Shown: one piece after another, positions 23,623-36,749 of the stretch | Layout of the letters: the number at the start of each line of letters is the position of its first letter | Position numbering within the stretch: the stretch's first letter is position 1 | Assembly: GCA_016987375.1 (NCBI GenBank) | Contig: PJRA01000048.1 | Span: 1,336,389 to 1,400,388, forward strand | Length of the DNA stretch: 64,000 nucleotides | Direction of reading: 5' to 3' | DNA from: Brachionus koreanus | Lineage: Eukaryota > Rotifera > Eurotatoria > Ploima > Brachionidae | The notes under the pieces: model-generated | Told to the model about the DNA's origin: nothing | Seen by the model: only the letters and a program-made list of their open reading frames with translations | Databases searched by the model: none | Made by a program: the position numbers and the translations under genes

Positions 23623-26600
23623 ATTTTGCTTTTTTTTTTTTGCTATTTCGTTGGAATTTAAACAGAGCCGTTCAAAATGTTTTAAACAAAAACGAACAAT
23701 TATAATTAAAATGAAACAAAAAAAACTAAATAAAAAAACAATTATTTTTTAAATACTTAATTAATTTTATATAAAATTAAATTCAAAGAATAAATTGAAA
23801 GGCAGTATTTTGTCGGGCTCATACATGAGAATGAATATTCCACTCGAATTGATTTCGAAACAAATTTTACTAGAATTTCTATGTTCAGTAGTGACTTAAG
23901 TGTTTTTTTTTCCTTTAATTGTATTTTATTGTTGTAAAATAATTTTTAAACTAAAGATTACTTGATCAATGTTGTATGAGATAGCGATCAAGTAAATACT
24001 GGCAATATACCTCATCTAATCATAAATTTTTCTTTTAAAATTTTTTTTTATTTCGAATTGTAAACTTTGAATTTTTTTTTATATAAGGTAATAAAGTTTA
24101 AAACTTGTTTGATTAATTTTTGTTTTTTAATTGAAATTATTCTTTTAAATTCAAGGTTTTTATTAATATTTTTTTTATTCAATTCATTTTTTCATTATTC
24201 CCTCATCTTTTTAAAAATCCTCAAAACCTTTTAAAAATAAAAAATATTTGTAAACTGTATACATGGACTTTGACTTCGCACAAAGAATTTTAAATGCTCT
24301 TTTTAAGAGCTGGCTTTTGATTTAAAAAAGAATTTTAGCTTAAATTTTTTGAAAAATTTAACTTGCTTAACACTATCAAAAAAAATCGTATCAAGTGACT
24401 CCATTCCAGCAAGCAAAAAAATATGAAGAATCTAGCAAATTATACAAAAATGTAGGAAATTAAAAAGAATTGAACACAGTTGTTTTCTTGTAAACAATTT
24501 CTTTATTTTGTATCTTTTTCTATGTTTCAATATGCATTCATTTTATTAAGTTTATTTAAGAACTTGATAGCAGAAAAATAAAAATATAATTAACAGTGTA
24601 CGGGATAATGAATATGTAAAGATGTTTTGTATCCTTGGTTTAAAAAGTTTAAAATAGTAAATAGATTTGAGATAATAAATTATGAAATAGCTTAAACTTT
24701 AATCTAAGAATAACAAATGACCATAAACTTGTAAGAAAGATAAACAAAAAAGGACAATACAGTTATCAATTTATAATAAATAGTTATTGAATCATGGAAT
24801 AAGCTTGAATTAGAAGCGATATCAGCATTGATAGAGATTATCAAATTTAATCTCTAAACTTGCGCTGGTAAAGAGTACTTTAGCCCAGTAATTACTACTA
24901 TTAAAAAAGCTTTTAAAATTAAGTTTGGTAATATTTTTCTATTTTCATTCTTTCTGTGGATCATTATGAAGATGTTTTTATTGAGCCAGTTATGTCATTC
25001 TTTAACAAAATTTTTTTTAAAATTCTTTAACATCGATTACTAATATTATTAGTTTAAATGAGAAATAATAAATCAAATAAGTTTAGCTGTTTAGAAGTTT
25101 TTGAGAGAAAATTATTTTCATGACTAATCCCATTTGTAAACATTATGATTCATGGTGACAAATGGTGTAAAATTTTGACAAAAATAAAATTATTGTATAT
25201 GAAGTATTAAAGCTAGAAAAATAATACAAATAAATTTTGAAGAGTAAACTTGAGTAATAATTTAATTTTTTTAAAGTTGCATCTGCCCAATTTGCATATT
25301 GACGGTTTTAAAAGATTAAAAATAATCCCTAGCGAATCAATCAAAGTAATCACATATTGATTAAGTCTGAAATACTCTAGGTATTACATTTAATTGAACC
25401 AAAAGCTTATTTGATTGAATTTGAAACATCTGGAACAAAAAATCCGACTTTTAATTGATATATTTGATGCTGTGAATTAACAAGAAAACAATTTTCCAAA
25501 TCCTTTAAGATTAATTCATTTTAAACAAAGTCATATGAAGGACATATAAAATTAAGACACTTGTCTAATTTTTGAATAAATAAATCAATGATACTTGAGA
25601 CGTATTTTTCCCTAGCAATTTTTTTTCATTTCAATTGGACTTTAATTTTTTTAATTAAGTGTACTTTTTCTAGTTTTATTTTTGTTTAGTAAAGATTTAA
25701 AACTTAAAATCAATATTTGTTTTTTATATTTTTAAGTGTAGATTAATTAAACAAGCAGCGAAGAAATTTTTCTTAATATCTCTGTGACATGAGTCAACAT
25801 GCATCATGCTGTTCACTAAACGAGAATTTTTCATGACTAACCAAATTAGCCCAATTCAAGTGGCTCGTTGTTTTAGCATAGACTTTAATGAATGTCAAAT
25901 ATATTAAATATAGTCAAATTTTAGCTATTCAAATAGCCAAATGTTCCGATTTTAAGTTTCGCTAACCTTTTTATTTCCTGTTTAATACGATCCAAAAATA
26001 TTCGTTTAATTGAAATGCTATATTCTAGAAATGAATATTTTTTAATTAAAATTTGAATTATTCGCTTCATTTAGTCAAAAATTTTAATTATTCAAATGCA
26101 AAAATTTCTTTTTACTTCACACTCATAAACATGAAATTTTATACCAGGAAGCTTAAAACGTATTTAATTACTAAATTTAAACATCATTAAACATCTAATT
26201 TAGGTCTAAAAGATAAAATTTATATTTCTACAAAAAATAAATTCTAGTATGAATTCAACATTTTCTAAAATCTGAGAAAAAAATAAAACAAAAGTGCAAA
26301 AACAAAGAACTTGTGTTCAATTAAACTTTATATGAATAAGTTTTTTGGTAAAAAATTAATTTGATTTTTAAAAATTTATCTCAAATACCCAGATAAAGAT
26401 GTCAAAAATTAATTTTTCTCTTAATTCTGTAGTGTTTATTTTAGTACCCTTGAGTCCTTCTATCCGATCTCCTCGTTAGACGCTTAGAAGTAGCTATTTA
26501 TTTTCTATGTTAACTATTTTTAATATGTATGATATAGCTAGTTAACAAATCTAGTGATACCGACAAAGATGTCGCGGTGTCACAATTTCAAATTAATGTT

Positions 26601-28695
26601 TCTCATAAAATAAGATCAAATTTAACCCGGAAAAAACGCAACTAATAATTTTTGGTAATAAAAAACAAAATAGTGAAGAGATATAGATATAAAAAAAAAT
26701 TACAAAACCAGCTAAATAAGAATAAAAATAAACTAATTTAATTTTAATTTATTTAGCAGAATTTTTATTAACTGTTTGTTTTAACCCAACATTTTAAAAA
26801 TAAATGACAATTTTAAATTTCGGCCAGTATTGAGAAAAGGTTGTGGATCTGAAAAGTCGAAGCCGTGACTTAAGTTAAGAAGACAAACTGATTAAAGCAA
26901 AAAGTTTCTATTTTGTTAAAGGTTAAAATATATATTCAATTAGATCTATTATTTATTTATTCTAGTAACAAAAACTAAATAAGACTAATGTCAATCTGTC
27001 AAATTGGATTTGACAGTTAGCTATCTAACACATATTTGGACGAGTTATATCAACTCGTACAAATTTACAATCAAATGAAATTCAAAAAAAAAAAATACAA
27101 AATTTTATAAAAATTGATAAAAAAAATATGAATATTTTTACAAAAAAATTTAGTTCTAGTGTTCTTTAAAAAAAAAATGAAAATTTAATCAATTTTTATT
27201 ATTTTGCATTAAATGCTTAAAGAAATAAAGCAAAAATTTTCGAAAAAGAAAAATTCTTTTTTTTAAAACAATTTTCAATTAAATTTTATTTTCTAGACTT
27301 GCCTAAATAATAAATTAATTTAATTTTGATGAGAATTTAATTCTGATATGCTTCTAAAATCAAAACTCTGGAATAGGACTAAAATAACGTAACCATCCGA
27401 ATTGATTGACATGCCTCTAAAATAGAATAGTCTATTTAAAACGAAATTACTACAAAAACTTAAATAACTGTTTTAGCCTTTATGAAATGTTGTTAAAAAT
27501 GGAAAGTTAAATATGATATAAATCTAAATGTCATTAAAGCTATTTTTTTCGAAGTCTCAAATGAAAAAATTTAATTTTAATTTTTAATAGAAAATACAAA
27601 TTCTAAAACAAGACAAAATAATGAACTAAAATAAATAAAAAACTAAAACCATAGTTTTGTTCAGAATTTTGTCTAGTTTTAGAATTTGTATAAAAATATA
27701 TAGGTAAAGGGGTTTGGAAAAAGTAGACCCCGAAAAAGTTAAAAATGTCTTTTCTGATTTTTTTTCGAAAAATTTCTCAGAGTTTTTTTTTAAAATAACC
27801 ATCTCAGAATATAGAGCATTTAATTCTCTATCAGAAAATGTGTCGATCGGGTAGATTCGTCTGATAAAATTCTGAGATAAAAAAGCTTAAATAAGATATA
27901 CTTTAAATAAGGTTGTAAAGTTTAAGATCCCCTAGCCAAAAAAGTAAATTTTTTGAGACCCCCTAAAATTTTGGCTAACTCTAAGTTTTCATATGCGTAG
28001 AATCTAAAACTGAGGTGGAAATCCATATCTGAAGATAGTGTGGAAGTTTTGCGTCGCGCGAATTTTATCTAATTTAATCAAAGCAAATGCTAACATCTTT
28101 GATAAATTTTTTTCTAATTTTAGTTTAAAATGAAATATAATTTAGATGAAAAATTTTGTCTTTGAATTGTTCTTAGTTACTAATCTTGTTAAAAATTTCA
28201 AAATTCCTGATAAAAATATCTAAAAATCAAGGTTTGAAGATCTTAATGAGCATGATATCTACAAAAAATCTTAAAGCAAAAAATTTAAAAACTAAATAAT
28301 TTTTAAATTTAGGAAAATATCCTAGTTTGAACTGAAAGATTAATAGCAGGACTTTTTTGTAAATGATATAATCAAAATATTTCTTAAAGGAAAATATCTG
28401 AACGAAATCCTAGCAAATTAAATGAACTTAAACAATAGAAAATATCAAATTTCATAAGCTAGAAAAATATAATTCAGCATATTATAGCCAAAAATCCAAT
28501 AGTGTTACAGCCTCGACCAATTTAAATTTTAGAATTATTTGAAACAATTATTAAATAAAAAATATTTGAAAATAATTGTTTATAAGATCCTAGAATTATT
28601 TTAATTATAGCTTATCATTACCTTAAATTAAGCAGTTTTTTGTTAGTGATTTTGCTAACAAATAAATAAAAAAAAAATTTTTTTCATTTCAAAAC
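23623..28695. other. Long intergenic region
   Basis: It holds one short reverse transcriptase scrap (26550-26682) and a slightly GC-richer patch at about 27700-28060 that looks unlike its AT-rich surroundings but has no readable domain. Otherwise AT-rich with no supported gene. Confidence 0.45.
26550..26682 (+). pseudogene. Reverse transcriptase scrap of a non-LTR element
   Basis: The plus-strand frame at 26621-26680 reads FNPEKTQLIIFGNKK. This resembles the block after the catalytic YxDD in CR1/Jockey/L2-type RTs (LNxxKTQxxxFG). The preceding 70 bases, in a shifted frame, read like the DxxxxVxxFQxxI helix that normally comes before it. The match is short and frame-broken, so the call is moderate. 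Confidence 0.5.
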
Positions 28696-30956
28696 ATGAT
28701 TTCAAAAAATTTCTCAATTATACTAGGCTCAGCATCACTGGCATTTTTTGGTTATTTGTACTATATAAAAAAATGCTACAGTTATCTTAAATCTTTGGGA
28801 TATGACGGACCTAGACCAAAATTTTTAATTGGAAATCTATTCGAGTTCATTATGGAACCAAGAGCAGCTCAGAATCAAAGTTTTTCCCATTATTCCAAGA
28901 CACTTCAACGCTGGACCAGAACTTACGGTAAAATATACGGTTTCTACGAAGGCCATTCGCCTGTTTTGGTTCTAGCCGATCCAGATTTGGTAGCCGATGT
29001 TTTTCTAAATCAAAACAAATTGGTTACATTCCGTCGCTCATTTCCCATGTCAAAAAAATCCTCTGATCCCAATGCGGACATTTTTGTTACCAATGGAATA
29101 CGTTGGCTAAGGCTTCGCTACGGGTTGGAAAAAATAATGCTTAATACAAAAAATAACGCCAAATGCCTTGAATACGCAGACAACAGCTTCATTAATACGT
29201 TCATCGCTCAGAACGATTTGAATAAGACACAAAGCAATTTGGATATAAGCGCTCAAACAAAATTCTTTATGATTCAGACAATTTTCACTGTAATATTCGG
29301 AACAGAGCTGAATAATTTCATTCAAAAAAAGCCCCATATTCACACAGTATTCAAGCGTCAAGATCTAGAAGATCCAAGACTCGCTGAAGCTAATAATTTA
29401 TATTTCACAAGAACTGTTTGTCACAAATTTGACAAAGCTTTTGAAGACTTTGAGACTTTTTCTATTCTAAAATTCATGGCCTTGATTTCACCCGAACTAG
29501 CTTTTGTTTGGAGACTATGTGAAAAATTTAAATTCTATTTTAACTCATATTTTTTTCATGTTCCTTATTTTGCTGATCCCATGAGCTGGTTCTACTCTAA
29601 TTTTATAGAAAAACACCTAATTATATACACACAAGAAAATGGTGATATTCTCAAATTGAGACCTAATTCAGAAAGCAATGATTCTCATTTAGGCTTTAGG
29701 ACTGGACCGAATCGAGCTCATATGAGACTCCAATCTCAGTCCCAAAATCTAAACAATTTCATCAACAGAAAACAATTTTGCTATCTGAACTCTTTTTTAA
29801 GTTTAACTTACATTCCTATTTTAAAGTACAATCAAAGTGAAAATGGAAAAAGAGTTCTTAATTCTGTGAAAGAGTTTAGCGAAAGTCGCCGATCTGCTCG
29901 GCTACCTTCATTAAGCAAAATAGATGAAATAAAGAGAAATAATGAAAGTGCTAAATTTTTAAAAAAAGACGAAAATCGAGCTCGACACCCATCAATTGAT
30001 CGTTTGGGTCGGCTTCAATCCCGATCAAGACTTAAATCAAGCAATTTAATTTTGAATGATTTGGAATCGGAAGATTTCGAAAATTGGAAATTAACTGTCA
30101 ATGAAGCACTTAGTAATACATTGCTTATGTTTTTTGCCGGTTATGAGACAACAAGCACTGCTATCACTTTTTGCTGCAAGGCTATTTCAACAATGCCTGA
30201 ACAAAGAGAAAAATTACTTGATGAAATAAAACAAAATTGGACTAAATTAAAATTCAATTTAGAAAAATTTAAAATAAAGCCTGTCAAAATAAAAAACAAT
30301 TCTAATCAATCTGAGACCAGTTCGAGTATTGATTTACAAGATTCAGAAGATGATGATGTATTTGAAGATGAAAAAAAAACACCAAGTTCAAATAGTCTAG
30401 ATGAGTGGAATGAATTGTATGAATCATTAGAAAATATGAATTATTTGGACATGTTTGTCAAAGAAGTTTTGAGATTGTATCCTATAGCTAATTCGATGGT
30501 GTCTAGAAAATGTGCTGTTGACAACTTGATTATCAATAATGGAAACTATAGAATTCCAAAAGACATGAATATAGTTGTCGATGTGCTGAGTATTCATTAT
30601 GATTCGGTATGGTGGGGTCCAATTGATCCAAAAATCTTTTATCCAGAGAGATTTTTGACCGAAAGACATCCAGCTGTCTGGCTGCCATTCGGTAAGGAAA
30701 AAAATTTTGTTTCTGTAAACTCAATAAATTGATTTATAAATAAGGTATTGGAAGCCGTAAATGTTTGGGAATCAAGCTAGCAATGAGTCAAATAAAGCTT
30801 TTTGTGGTCAGACTTTTACAAAATTACATTATCGATATATCAAAGGATTTCAATGATAATGATAGATTAGATTTTTCAGAATCAATTGAGACTAAGGATG
30901 TGTTATTTACACAGCCTACCTCTCCTGTTTTAGTATCATTAACTCCCAAAATTTAG
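28696..30956 (+). CDS. Cytochrome P450 (clan 3-like) with large insertions
   Basis: Microsomal haem-thiolate monooxygenase. There are two exons (28696-30691 and 30745-30956) with a 53-nt intron inside the haem loop; the join is in phase and gives 735 aa. The N-terminal anchor is at residues 5-24, then a GPRPKFLIGN hinge. The I-helix is FFAGYETTS (A481-S487) and the ExxR is E590-R593. The PERF-type segment FYPERF is near 650. The haem loop FGIGSRKCLG spans the splice join, with C672 as haem ligand. Typical family length is about 500 aa. The excess lies in two polar, low-complexity insertions, about 305-455 (Ser/Arg/Asn-rich) and about 515-575 (acidic, Ser-rich). Both stay in frame, and the core motifs are intact, so the enzyme is probably functional. 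The lipid or xenobiotic substrate cannot be told. Confidence 0.9.
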
Positions 30957-33427
30957 AAATTTAAAAATATTTTTTTAATTTTTTATAAATTGACTAAGTT
31001 TTTTTTGTTGAATTATATTAAAAAATCTTACTTTTGACTATATAATTTATATCAACTAAAATTATCTAACCCATTGTTTATGATATTTCTCAAGAATTAA
31101 TATAATAATTAACTTGCTTAAAAATTTGAAATAAAAGATAATCATTGAAACCGAAAAAAAAAAACACAAATTTATCAAATATAAAACTTAAAACTTTACA
31201 CTGATATGGTTCTACAATAAAAACACCGGAATATTTCTAAAATATTAAAAGATCTGGATTATGCAAAAATTTAAATTAAAAAAAAAATGAAGAAGTGAAA
31301 ATCAAAAAAAGATAAATCAGATAAACTAGCTCAGGATTTAATTCTGAACATCCGTTGTTAAAATATGCGTCATCAATTGATCATCTAATAATTATTCAAG
31401 AAAGATCAGTTTGTCATTTAGCCAAACAATCGTAACAAAGTTGACTAACCACAGGTTCTCGTTTTAATATGCAAGAGCAAGCAAGAAGGTAAATATTGAA
31501 AATACTATCGAAACTTAAAGTTCAAGCATTCAAAAACATTGGGAGAAGAATAAAACAAAATTATTAAAAAAATAAGCTTTTATTCTCTAATTTTTTGAAA
31601 TAAAAATGTACGAGAATTATAAAAAGTTTTTAAATAATGAAATAAAATATTTTTCGTTAATTTTTTTTCATGATAATAAACGATAATTTGGAAATAGTTT
31701 TTTTAAGATTAAAATAAACAGGAATATTTTATTTATTAACTAACTATCTTAATAACTAATAGTGAGACTTATTTTTACTTAATTATTGAGGATAATAAAA
31801 AAAATGTAAGGATATTATTTAATTGATGTTTTTTCCCTTTTTTTTGTTTTACTTTTTTATTTTTTTTGTGAAATTTTATTACAATAAATAAATTAACTTG
31901 AATCGGTTGATTGGTTTTTGTTGTAAAAATGAAAAAGTGAAGATTTTTACTAGATTTGTAAATAAATATTAGTCTCCCTAGCATATTTTCCAACAAAACG
32001 CTCTGCAAATCCAGCTATCTTTATCAGCATATCAGCAAAAATTAAAATTTCCTATGGTCCTTCTCCGAAAAAAATTAAAACTTCATTTTTTCTTTTCTTT
32101 TCTATGATAGGAAATAGTGATTATTTAGTTTTTTTTTTGGAATTTATACAATTATTAAGTCACACAAAAATAGTTTAGATAAAAGTATTTTTAATTTTAA
32201 ATGCTAATTAATCTGTTTTAGCAAATAATTAATTTTCTTTTTTTAAATTATCATACAGCTTAACATTATGTTTATTATAAAAAAAAATTTAATTATTTGC
32301 TTGAAAAATATTAAAATTCAATTTAACATGATTCAAAATAAATTAATTTTTTGTCAATATTCCATTACTAAACTTTCTAATTCTTTTCTTCAGTTAAACT
32401 AATTCTCGCTTAGTTTCGTTAAATTGCAATGTACACATTCCAAATTCTAAATTTTTACATGAGCTATATTTAGTTACTAAATAAACTAAGATTACAATTT
32501 GACTATTTAATATACAATTTTTCGTAGCATGTAAATTTCATACACTTTATGAAAGTTTAACTTATTACATGTTTAAAAAAGGCTATTGATTAGTTTTTGT
32601 TTTTATTTAAACAGATTTAATGATAAAAAAAAATTTTCTTTTTGATAATCACTTAATAATAAAAAAAAGAAGAATAGCGGGAACATCAATTTTATTGTGT
32701 ATGGGTAACATTCAAAAAAGAAGATCAGCCAATTCAATACTGTTAGAAATAAACTAAAAAAAAAAGTCTAATATTCTGGGTCAACGTTAGTCGTTCTGCT
32801 TAATTTAGTTAAACTAAATTGACCTTAGAATATTAAATATTATTATTAGTAGTAGTAATAATTGAGTATTAAATATTTTATTGAAAAGAAGAATAATTAT
32901 TTTGAGAAATAAATCTAATTCTACAATGATTATTATAAAAGAAAAGAGAAATGGTTTTAAAGGCTAGTTAACATAGATGCTGGCTTGCGAAGACAAATTA
33001 TTGGGAGTATTGCGAAATTTTCTTAGAAACTTCTGTAAAAAGCTATTTTGTTTGGCAGCCTTGCTTGCGTTTTATTGAATTAATTAATAAAAAACATTTA
33101 ATTTTTAATTTTCTCATAAATTTCCTTTCTTTTTGATAAATAAAAATAAAATTCAAGAGCAAATTTATTTATTTTCTTTATATCAAAAAAATGATAAAAC
33201 AAGGAAATGAACATATTTTAAAATATTTTAAAAAAATACTATCTAGACAGATAATTTTCGAATTAATTTTGTCAATCAATTCTTCAGTATAAGTTTTAAA
33301 TACGCAGCTTTTATGTGGAAAATAAGATTAAATAAATATCGATTTTTATTTTTGTAAAATTACGAGAAATGAAAAAAAAGAAAAGAATAAAAATAAAAGT
33401 ATTTTAGAATTTAAAAATAGATAAATT
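30957..33427. other. Intergenic between convergent genes
   Basis: This lies between the 3' ends of the P450 (plus) and delta-COP (minus) genes. It is AT-rich with no exon supported. It contains an imperfect inverted repeat at 32770-32834 with a self-complementary centre. Confidence 0.5.
32770..32834. repeat. Imperfect inverted repeat, nested palindrome
   Basis: AATATTCTGGGTCAA (32770-32784) pairs, with one bulge and one mismatch, with TTGACCTTAGAATATT (32819-32834). The spacer itself contains AATTTAGTT/AACTAAATT, nearly palindromic. It could be a short MITE-like remnant, but no target duplication was identified. Confidence 0.45.
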
Positions 33428-35378
33428 TTAAACAATTTCATATCTATCAACACTAAATGTGCTCTCAACCGAGAATTTCATTGATTGAGACGAATTATCT
33501 GCATGAGACACAGTTTCGGGCTAAAAAATTTTTTTTTTCTAATTAAAAAATCATTTAATAAAATTTTTAAAAAAATAAAAGTACTTGAATATCACAGTAT
33601 GGTTTGGACGAAACAAAATTTACATTAACTGGGAAAAATTCATTTGCGTGACCATTAACTGTAAATTCAAATGAACCGGTCGAATTTGTTTGATCAATCA
33701 TTGGAATTCGCCAAATTATACAATTTTTATACTTCTCGTACTGAAAGTCTCCATCACAATTTTTAACAACTGGAGCTTGATTTGAGCTTTAAAAGAGCAA
33801 TTTTTTAGTTGAAATTTTTTTTTTCAATTTTTTTCCTTACGGCAAGGGAACAACAATGGATACATTGTTTAATTCCAAATTTAGTTTTTGAAGCTCATAC
33901 TCTATACTGACTTCGCAGCCATTTCTGGTCTCCGAAGGCCAACAATTAACTAGAAAATAGATCAAATTCAAAATTTACAAAGATATAACTAATATTTTAA
34001 TTAAAATTACTTGTTAAAGGTATTTCTGACTCTTCATTAGTTTGAAATCGCCATTTTAAAACACCAACATCAGTACCAATTGGAAAACTTTTGGTTTGAT
34101 CTTTCAAAGCGATTACAGAATTGTTTTTGAATAAATTTTTATCAATATTAGGATTTGTCTTATAATAATTTTAATCAAATTTTTTAAATTTTTTTTTTAA
34201 TTTAAAACAAACATACTTGAATTTGCAAGTTTCTGTTGTCATTGTTTCTAAGACCAATTTTGACGCGTGCCTCCTCTTCGGTGCCGATATGCACGGATAA
34301 AACTCCCAACACTTCTAAATTTTGAACACCACCATCTTTGCCACAAGTGAGACTAATTTTTTCGTCCACTTTGAGATGAACTTTTTCGGTGTTAATAGCA
34401 GGAGTAGAAGAGAATGCTGTTGATGGCGAAGAGGCCGGGCTGGACGGCAGCGTCTGTTTGATTTGTTGTTCAATAAATGCTGGAAGGACATCTTTGTTAG
34501 AACCTAGTTTCATTGCCTTGTTTGGTTTTGACGAATTCAAAGTCGATGAAGATAAATTTGAGCTATAATTGGACGCATGGGAATCATATGATGGTGTATC
34601 GTAAGTTGATGTCGAATAGGTATTTGAGGACATGCTCGATGACGAACCAAAACCACCTGAATAGTGACTTGAGCCTTTGTAAAAGCCTTTGTCAGCCTGA
34701 ATTTTAGATTTACGAATTTCTTCAGCTCTCTCCAGCATTTTTTGCTTAGCTTCTTTTTCTTGAGTCTGAAAATTAATTTTCAAAAATTTATTTAGATTTC
34801 ATTTTAGTTATAAAACAAACTTCTCTCATTGCTTTGTAGACTTTTTCTTCATGAGAGTCCATGTCAGTAAATGTTCGTATTTGGGCTAAATTAACATTCT
34901 CACGGTAGCCTAAAGCGACTATTTCATCAAAAGCAAATAAAAGTTCAAAGCAGTGTTCATTTATTTCTTTTTCCTCAACAGTTTTGCAGTATTCTGGAAT
35001 CTAAGTTGAAAGGTAAGAGATTTAATCTTGGCTAAATAATGGTGAAATAATCTCTTACAACACGAGAAAAGAGTCTGAGAGTTTCCAAGTCTTCGAGAAT
35101 ATTGCTAGCTTTGGTGGTTATTAAGACCATGTATAACTTATCCATTGGCTGATAGACATATCTTACGCTCTCAGTCTCAATAAACGTATGTTGTCGACTT
35201 CCTGATCCTATCAGCTTTGGGAACGAGGCCAGAAGACCTTCGATTCGGGCTCTTGTCATCTCTACGAACTGTCTTGAAACGAGAGCTGCAAAATTAAGCT
35301 AATTTAGAATTTTTTAATTCACAACTTTTAACTACCTTTTCCGTTTTTTGTACAGATTGCCGCTGCTAAAAGTACCAT
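33428..35378 (-). CDS. ARCN1: Coatomer subunit delta (archain)
   Basis: Delta-COP is part of the COPI coat that returns vesicles from Golgi to ER. Eight exons (35378-35336, 35285-35059, 35000-34821, 34765-34217, 34158-34011, 33949-33841, 33786-33585, 33520-33428) join in phase to 516 aa, close to the human 511. The N-terminal longin domain starts [21 protein letters not shown] and includes [21 protein letters not shown] charged linker follows with a Ser/Tyr/Gly-rich low-complexity stretch (about residues 170-230) that is longer than in vertebrates. The mu-homology domain runs from the [18 protein letters not shown] motif through [10 protein letters not shown] and [11 protein letters not shown] to a final [12 protein letters not shown] 3' splice-like CAATAG is 5 nt before the ATG. 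Confidence 0.95.
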
Positions 35379-36749
35379 TTTTGCTATTGAAGATAAAATT
35401 TATCTGAAATTAAATGAGAATAGCATAGAATTTTTAATAAAATATTATTTTTATTTTAAAGTTTGATCGAAAAATTTTCATATTTTAATCATCATTTCAT
35501 AAAGCAGTGACTACGTGGTTTAAAGAAAAATAAATTCAAATACACGTACACATATTTGCAAGAATTTTGAGCTGCAATATGAATGCAAAATTTTGCACAA
35601 GCTCAAAGCGGCTGATATTTAAGCCTTGAATTTATAATGAAATTGAAATCATATTTTTTTAAATGATACTTTGAATATCAAAACAAAAATTAGATTTGTT
35701 AAAATATTTAAATACAAAAAAAATTTTCATTTTAAATTGAATATTTATTCAAAAAAAAGGAACATTTGAACTAAACTTAAATTCTAAATTCAATTTTAAT
35801 TAATTATTTTGTTAAAACAACTACTAAGGTAATTTGTGAGTTTAAAATCAAGAAATTTATCATTTTTTAAAATTAAATTATATTCAATTTTATTTATTTA
35901 GTTTTTAAAGAATGAATTAAAAATCTAAATTTTATTTATTTATGATTTCACCTTAAATTTGTCAGCCCTTCTTCCTCATAAAATCATTTTTGATTATCTC
36001 ACAATTAGTTATCGAAAAAAGTTATCTCAATTTATTTACTTGATGCATGTTGAAAATTTTGGAAATAATTTAAAGCTTGATGCCATAAAAAAATGGGTTT
36101 TTAAAAGCTAGATAAGCAAAATTTTGTTTATAAAAATATTCGGTTTTTTTTCAAAAAAAAACTATTGTTAAGATTATTTTCCAAATAATAAAATAAAATT
36201 TTTTTTCCAAAATTTAAAATTTTTTGTTTAAGAAGTATAACCTTTAAATAAATAAAAATAAACCATCCTAAAATTTAATAAGGATGTTAGAAAATAATTT
36301 TTTTATGAAATTATAAGTCAAAAATTGTTGAATAATTTTTAAAAATTTACCATGAAATTCAACCTCACAAATATTGTAAATTTTCTGTTGGAAAGAAAAA
36401 ATGAACAGATAAAGAAAAGATTAGCGAATCTACATGAAAAAAAATGCAGGAGACTTGCATCAAAAATGAAAAAATATATTTCAAACATTACAGCTAAAAA
36501 TATAAAAAATTTTTAATTTTCTTTAAATTTAAAAACGTATTTCCGAAAATATTTAAAGCTAAATTTTTAGATATTGATATAAAATTTTTAACATAACAAA
36601 AAATTCTAAATGCTCGAAACCTTCCTAAAGTTCAATATTTTTTATTCAAATAATAAGAAAGAAAAAACTATTTTTATTAAAAATTTTTTTTGAATTTATT
36701 TAAAAAAAAAACATATATATATTTAATTAGTTAAATTAATTTGAAGAGC
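35379..36749. other. Intergenic between delta-COP and PLD
   Basis: Upstream of delta-COP and downstream of PLD (both minus). It is AT-rich, with homopolymer runs and a short AT microsatellite near 36710-36722. No gene seen. Confidence 0.5.
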
